NCBI GenBank assembly: GCA_963840275.1
Contig: CAWIYK010000009.1
Coordinates: 222,314 to 286,313, forward strand
DNA length: 64,000 bases
Reading direction: 5' to 3'
Source: Actinophytocola sp963840275
GTDB taxonomy: Bacteria > Actinomycetota > Actinomycetes > Mycobacteriales > Pseudonocardiaceae
A program made the position numbers and the translations under genes. Numbering within the stretch: position 1 is the stretch's first letter; each line of letters opens with the position of its first letter. This document shows, in pieces, positions 61,550 to 64,000 of the stretch. The notes under the pieces were generated by a model. The model was not told the DNA's origin, ran no database searches, and was given only the letters and a program-made list of their open reading frames with translations.

Positions 61550-62073
61550 TGGATCTCACACCGTATATCGCCTCGCTGCGGGAGGACCTCGCCACGGCGG
61601 CGTCCGCGGGCGACGAGAACACCCGCCGCACGGCGGAGGTGCTGGCCGCGGCCCTCGAGCCGGCCGCCCGCCTGGCGATCATGAACGCGCTGTCCGACCT
61701 GGCCGCCGAGGTCACCGCCTCGCTGGACGACCACGTCGTCGACGTCCGGCTGTCCGGCCGCGACGTGCAGGTCGTGGTGACCGGCACGGCCGCGCCGCAC
61801 GACGACCCGCGCGGTGGCGACCTGCCGCCGGTCGACGAGACCGGCGACATGAGCCGGATGACGCTGCGGCTGTTCGAGCAGCTGAAGAGCAAGGCCGAGC
61901 AGGCGGCCGCGGCGCAGGGCGTCTCGCTGAACACGTTCGTGCAGCAGGCGGTCCAGGGCGCGCTGCACGGTCGCGGGCGCAGGGGGAAGGACTGGGCCGG
62001 CTGGGGCGGCTCCGGTTCGGAAGGTGCGGGCGGGCGCGGCTCGTCCCGGGTACACGGCTGGTACGAGGGGTGA
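61549..62073 (+). CDS. Ribbon-helix-helix regulator (HicB-like C-terminus)
   Basis: 174 aa. The C-terminal ribbon-helix-helix is at about 101-138 (RMTLRLFEQLKSKAEQAAAA, then GVSLNTFVQQAVQGAL). The N-terminal part (1-90) is an alpha/beta region without a recognised family. The Gly/Ser/Arg-rich tail is disordered. Often annotated as a HicB-like antitoxin, but no HicA toxin is nearby, so a plain transcriptional regulator is more likely. The GTGA overlap couples it to the DUF4097 gene. Confidence 0.8.
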   Translation: MDLTPYIASLREDLATAASAGDENTRRTAEVLAAALEPAARLAIMNALSDLAAEVTASLDDHVVDVRLSGRDVQVVVTGTAAPHDDPRGGDLPPVDETGDMSRMTLRLFEQLKSKAEQAAAAQGVSLNTFVQQAVQGALHGRGRRGKDWAGWGGSGSEGAGGRGSSRVHGWYEG

Positions 62074-62999
62074 CGAGTATGACGACGTCAGAGGACAGTG
62101 TGGTACTTCGCAGAAGCTTCGAGTCCGACGGTCCGGTGGAGCTGGACCTCGGCACCGGGGGCGGCGGCGTCTCGGTGCGGCTGGTCGACGAGCCGGGGGT
62201 GCACGTCGAGGTACGGCACGACCCGGGCGCCGGCAGCGCGTGGACGCAGGGTGTCACCAATCTCATGAGCTGGGTCAGCACCCAGTTCGGCGGCCAGATC
62301 GGCGGGCAGTTCGGCGAGACCGTGCCGGCCGGGTCCAGCGCGGAGTCGGAGGCCGTGCGGCAGACACGCGTGGACTACACCGCGGGCCGGCTCGTCGTGC
62401 GGACGCCCAAGGACCTGCAGCTGCGGAACGTGCCGATCTCGGTGACCGTGCAGGCGCCGGTCGGGTCGCACGTCGAGGCCCGCAGCGGTTCCGGCGACGT
62501 CACGGTGACCGGCGGCGCCGGTCGGCTCAACCTGACCACCGGCTCGGGTCGGATCAGCGCGGACCAGGCCGAGGGCGCCGCGCGCGTCGACACGGGCTCG
62601 GGCACCGTGCGGCTCGGCCCGATGGCCTCGGGCCTGCGGGCGAAGACCGGCAGCGGCGACGTGGAGGTCACGGCCATCGGCGCGGCCAGCACGGTCGTGA
62701 CGGGCAGCGGCGACGTCTGGCTCGGTGCCGTGACCGGGGACGTGCTGGCGCGGACCGGCAGCGGCCGGGTCACCATCGCCAACGCGGCGGCCGGCGAGCT
62801 CGAACTGCACACCGGCTCGGGCGCGATCCACGTCGGGGTCCGCGAGGGCAGCCCCGCGGAGGTCGACCTGTCGAGCGGTTCCGGTGAGGCCCGCAGCGAC
62901 CTGGACCTGACCGTCTCGCCGCCCGAGACGAAGCCCGCGCTACGCATCCGAGGGCGGACCGGCTCCGGTGCCGCGCTCGTGACGCCTGCCGTGGACTGA
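62070..62999 (+). CDS. DUF4097 beta-helix protein
   Basis: 309 aa. A repeat-rich beta-solenoid with many T-G-S-G-x-(V/I) turns (residues about 125-300), as in DUF4097/YvlB-LiaG proteins. No signal peptide or membrane helix is obvious, so it could be cytoplasmic. In Firmicutes such proteins accompany envelope stress systems; here it is coupled to an RHH regulator. Function unknown. GTG 62070 overlaps the regulator stop; ATG 62079 is an alternative. Confidence 0.82.
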   Translation: MTSMTTSEDSVVLRRSFESDGPVELDLGTGGGGVSVRLVDEPGVHVEVRHDPGAGSAWTQGVTNLMSWVSTQFGGQIGGQFGETVPAGSSAESEAVRQTRVDYTAGRLVVRTPKDLQLRNVPISVTVQAPVGSHVEARSGSGDVTVTGGAGRLNLTTGSGRISADQAEGAARVDTGSGTVRLGPMASGLRAKTGSGDVEVTAIGAASTVVTGSGDVWLGAVTGDVLARTGSGRVTIANAAAGELELHTGSGAIHVGVREGSPAEVDLSSGSGEARSDLDLTVSPPETKPALRIRGRTGSGAALVTPAVD

Positions 63000-63011
63000 C
63001 CGGGGTGGTTC

Positions 63012-63044
63012 GAACGGCGTCTCCTGCTCGGGGAGGCGCCGTTC
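63012..63044 (+). terminator. Hairpin after the DUF4097 gene
   Basis: GAACGGCGTCTCC (63012-63024) and GGAGGCGCCGTTC (63032-63044) pair over 13 bp with one wobble and a 7-nt loop, 12 bp after the DUF4097 stop. Confidence 0.7.
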
Positions 63045-63073
63045 AGCCGTTTCGACCTCGTTGAGATGCGACC

Positions 63074-63723
63074 ATGGGTCATGTGGACGCCTCCGATGAG
63101 CCCGAGCGGATTCACAACGAGCTGAGCGGGCATGCGGACGTGTCGATCCAGGCGGGCCACGTGCACGGCGGCATCCACATCAGCTATCCCGACAGCAGAC
63201 GGCGACGCTCCGGGGATGCCGCGGTCGAGGTCGAATGGACGGGCAACAACCCGGTTACCGACTTCGCCCGCCGCAACTGGGCGTACGAGCTGCTCATGAT
63301 CAGCTTCGCGCTCGCGTTCTGCGCCATGGGAATCTTCAACCCGGCCACCGGCGATGAACTGAGACCGCGCGGCTGATCGGTTTCGCGCTCGGTGCCGCAA
63401 CCTACATCGCGTTCTGGTGCCAGGCGAAGTTGTACAGCATCCGCGTCCAGAAGCGGATGAGCCCATGGTCGCTGAGTGTCGGCCCACGCGGCATCGTCGC
63501 GGAGGTGATGGTCGGCCCGATCAAGGCCGACCCGCTCTACGAAGGCAACGCCGCATGGCCGTACGTCTTCGAGGGGCTCCATGTTCGGTTCGCGCCCCGC
63601 ACGCCACTCCCGGAGGGTGAACCGCCGGCGGGGTGGCCCGTCTCCGGCGACCAGCCCAACGACCGCTCCGACGGGTGGTTCCCGATCTGCGTGCTCGGTC
63701 CACTACCGACGCCCAGCGCATGA
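63074..63723 (+). pseudogene. Frameshifted membrane protein with amyloid-signalling-like motif
   Basis: Two frames make one protein of about 216 aa. Frame A (63074-63376) has N15-E-L-S-G then S-I-Q-A-G-H-V-H-G-G-I-H-I (to residue 36), resembling the N-x2-S-G...V-Q-A-G-x3-G-G-V-H amyloid motif (RHIM-like/BASS class) of actinobacteria, then E-W-T-G-N-N-P and a membrane helix (about 71-88). Frame B, open from about 63358 to 63723, continues with a second helix (R-L-I-G-F-A-L-G-A-A-T-Y-I-A-F-W) and a globular tail. The switch is near 63355-63360; one missing base explains it. It may be a pseudogene or a sequencing error. Confidence 0.6.
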
Positions 63724-64000
63724 AACTCCTCGCCGCGCTCCGACGCCCCGAGTAGGCGTTTACTCGCGTTGGTGTAGCAGATTGCGTTGTGGAATCTGCG
63801 TCGAGTCGAGCCCAATGCCACTTACTTAAGGGCTATTTGCGCAGGTCAGAGATGGTTTGAGCGGTAGCCGATGTCGAAGACGTAGTTCGATCGGACATCA
63901 CTCCACCTGGGCGTTGGCGATCCATCTCGAGCCGGCGTCCTAAGTGGACGCCTTCTTGATCGGCGCAGCACTGCTCCGTACGGCATCTGACCAGGCCAAA
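63724..64000. other. Right-end region with no clear gene
   Basis: The last 277 bp have lower GC than the rest of the window. I see no complete gene. A minus-strand frame enters from the right edge and stops at TAG 63942-63940 (residues A-V-R-S-S-A-A-P-I-K-K-A-S-T); it could be the C-terminus of an unidentified protein. CCACTTACTTAAGG near 63818 resembles an insertion-sequence end, but I cannot support this further. Confidence 0.3.

Noticed and set aside
61549..62999. A HicAB toxin-antitoxin pair
   Set aside because: The first protein has a HicB-like RHH, but the coupled gene is a DUF4097 beta-helix protein, not a HicA-type toxin.
63811..63840. An insertion-sequence terminal repeat
   Set aside because: Only a short CCACTTACTTAAGG resemblance from memory; no transposase frame or second end is visible in the window.

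Overview
The window is a high-GC actinobacterial chromosome segment. The gene content and order, DAP-type MurE, MraZ, ClgR-PspA-PspM, PknB-style kinases and septum-formation domains suggest a filamentous actinomycete. The intergenic repeats hint at the family Pseudonocardiaceae (Saccharothrix, Lentzea, Actinosynnema or Amycolatopsis type). Genus is inferred from gene style only. Coding density is very high, many genes overlap by 4 bp (NTGA), and no rRNA, tRNA, CRISPR array or biosynthetic cluster was seen.

0-20 kb: the division and cell wall (dcw) cluster, read leftwards. Its first block is mraZ, rsmH, ftsL-like, ftsI, then a haloalkane-dehalogenase-like gene and a SWIM zinc-finger gene. Its second block is a rhomboid protease gene, murE, murF, mraY, murD, ftsW, murG, a 25-codon mini-ORF and the start of murC. 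The blocks are separated by about 7 kb that includes a rightward UvrA-like gene broken by several frameshifts, its divergent TetR regulator with two matching operators, and a siderophore-interacting flavoprotein. A nested hairpin between mraZ and rsmH is a candidate mraW RNA motif, and a TGGGG repeat array at exact 10-bp spacing lies in front of mraZ.

20-36 kb: rightward moxR, DUF58 and transglutaminase genes, then an aldehyde dehydrogenase, a DUF3040 protein, a PHP-domain protein, a DUF2207 protein, a sirtuin, a MepA-like murein hydrolase, DNA polymerase IV, a methyltransferase, a ParA-like ATPase and a Ser/Thr-rich protein. At 36.0-36.2 kb there is a compact RNA-like element enclosing a 12-codon ORF.

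36-64 kb: a coiled-coil protein, pyrD, a repeat island, then the clgR-pspA-pspM envelope stress system, cinA, pgsA, a second copy of the 25-codon mini-ORF, rimO, an argA-like acetyltransferase, a secreted phospholipase A2, Pro-rich membrane proteins, an Ntn-hydrolase lipoprotein, ftsK, an acyltransferase, an Lrp/EamA pair, rnj and dapA. Two paralogous Ser/Thr kinases, a second Y-family polymerase, an ACT-domain protein, thyX, a ribbon-helix-helix regulator with a DUF4097 partner, and a frameshifted membrane protein with an amyloid-signalling-like motif follow. From clgR to thyX the order resembles the mycobacterial Rv2743c-Rv2754c region.

The most unusual signal is the pair of 78-bp mini-ORF cassettes between murG/murC and rimO/pgsA. 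Each starts on the stop codon of the upstream gene, ends on the start codon of the downstream gene, and carries the Shine-Dalgarno sequence for the latter. They look like a mobile repeat that preserves translational coupling.
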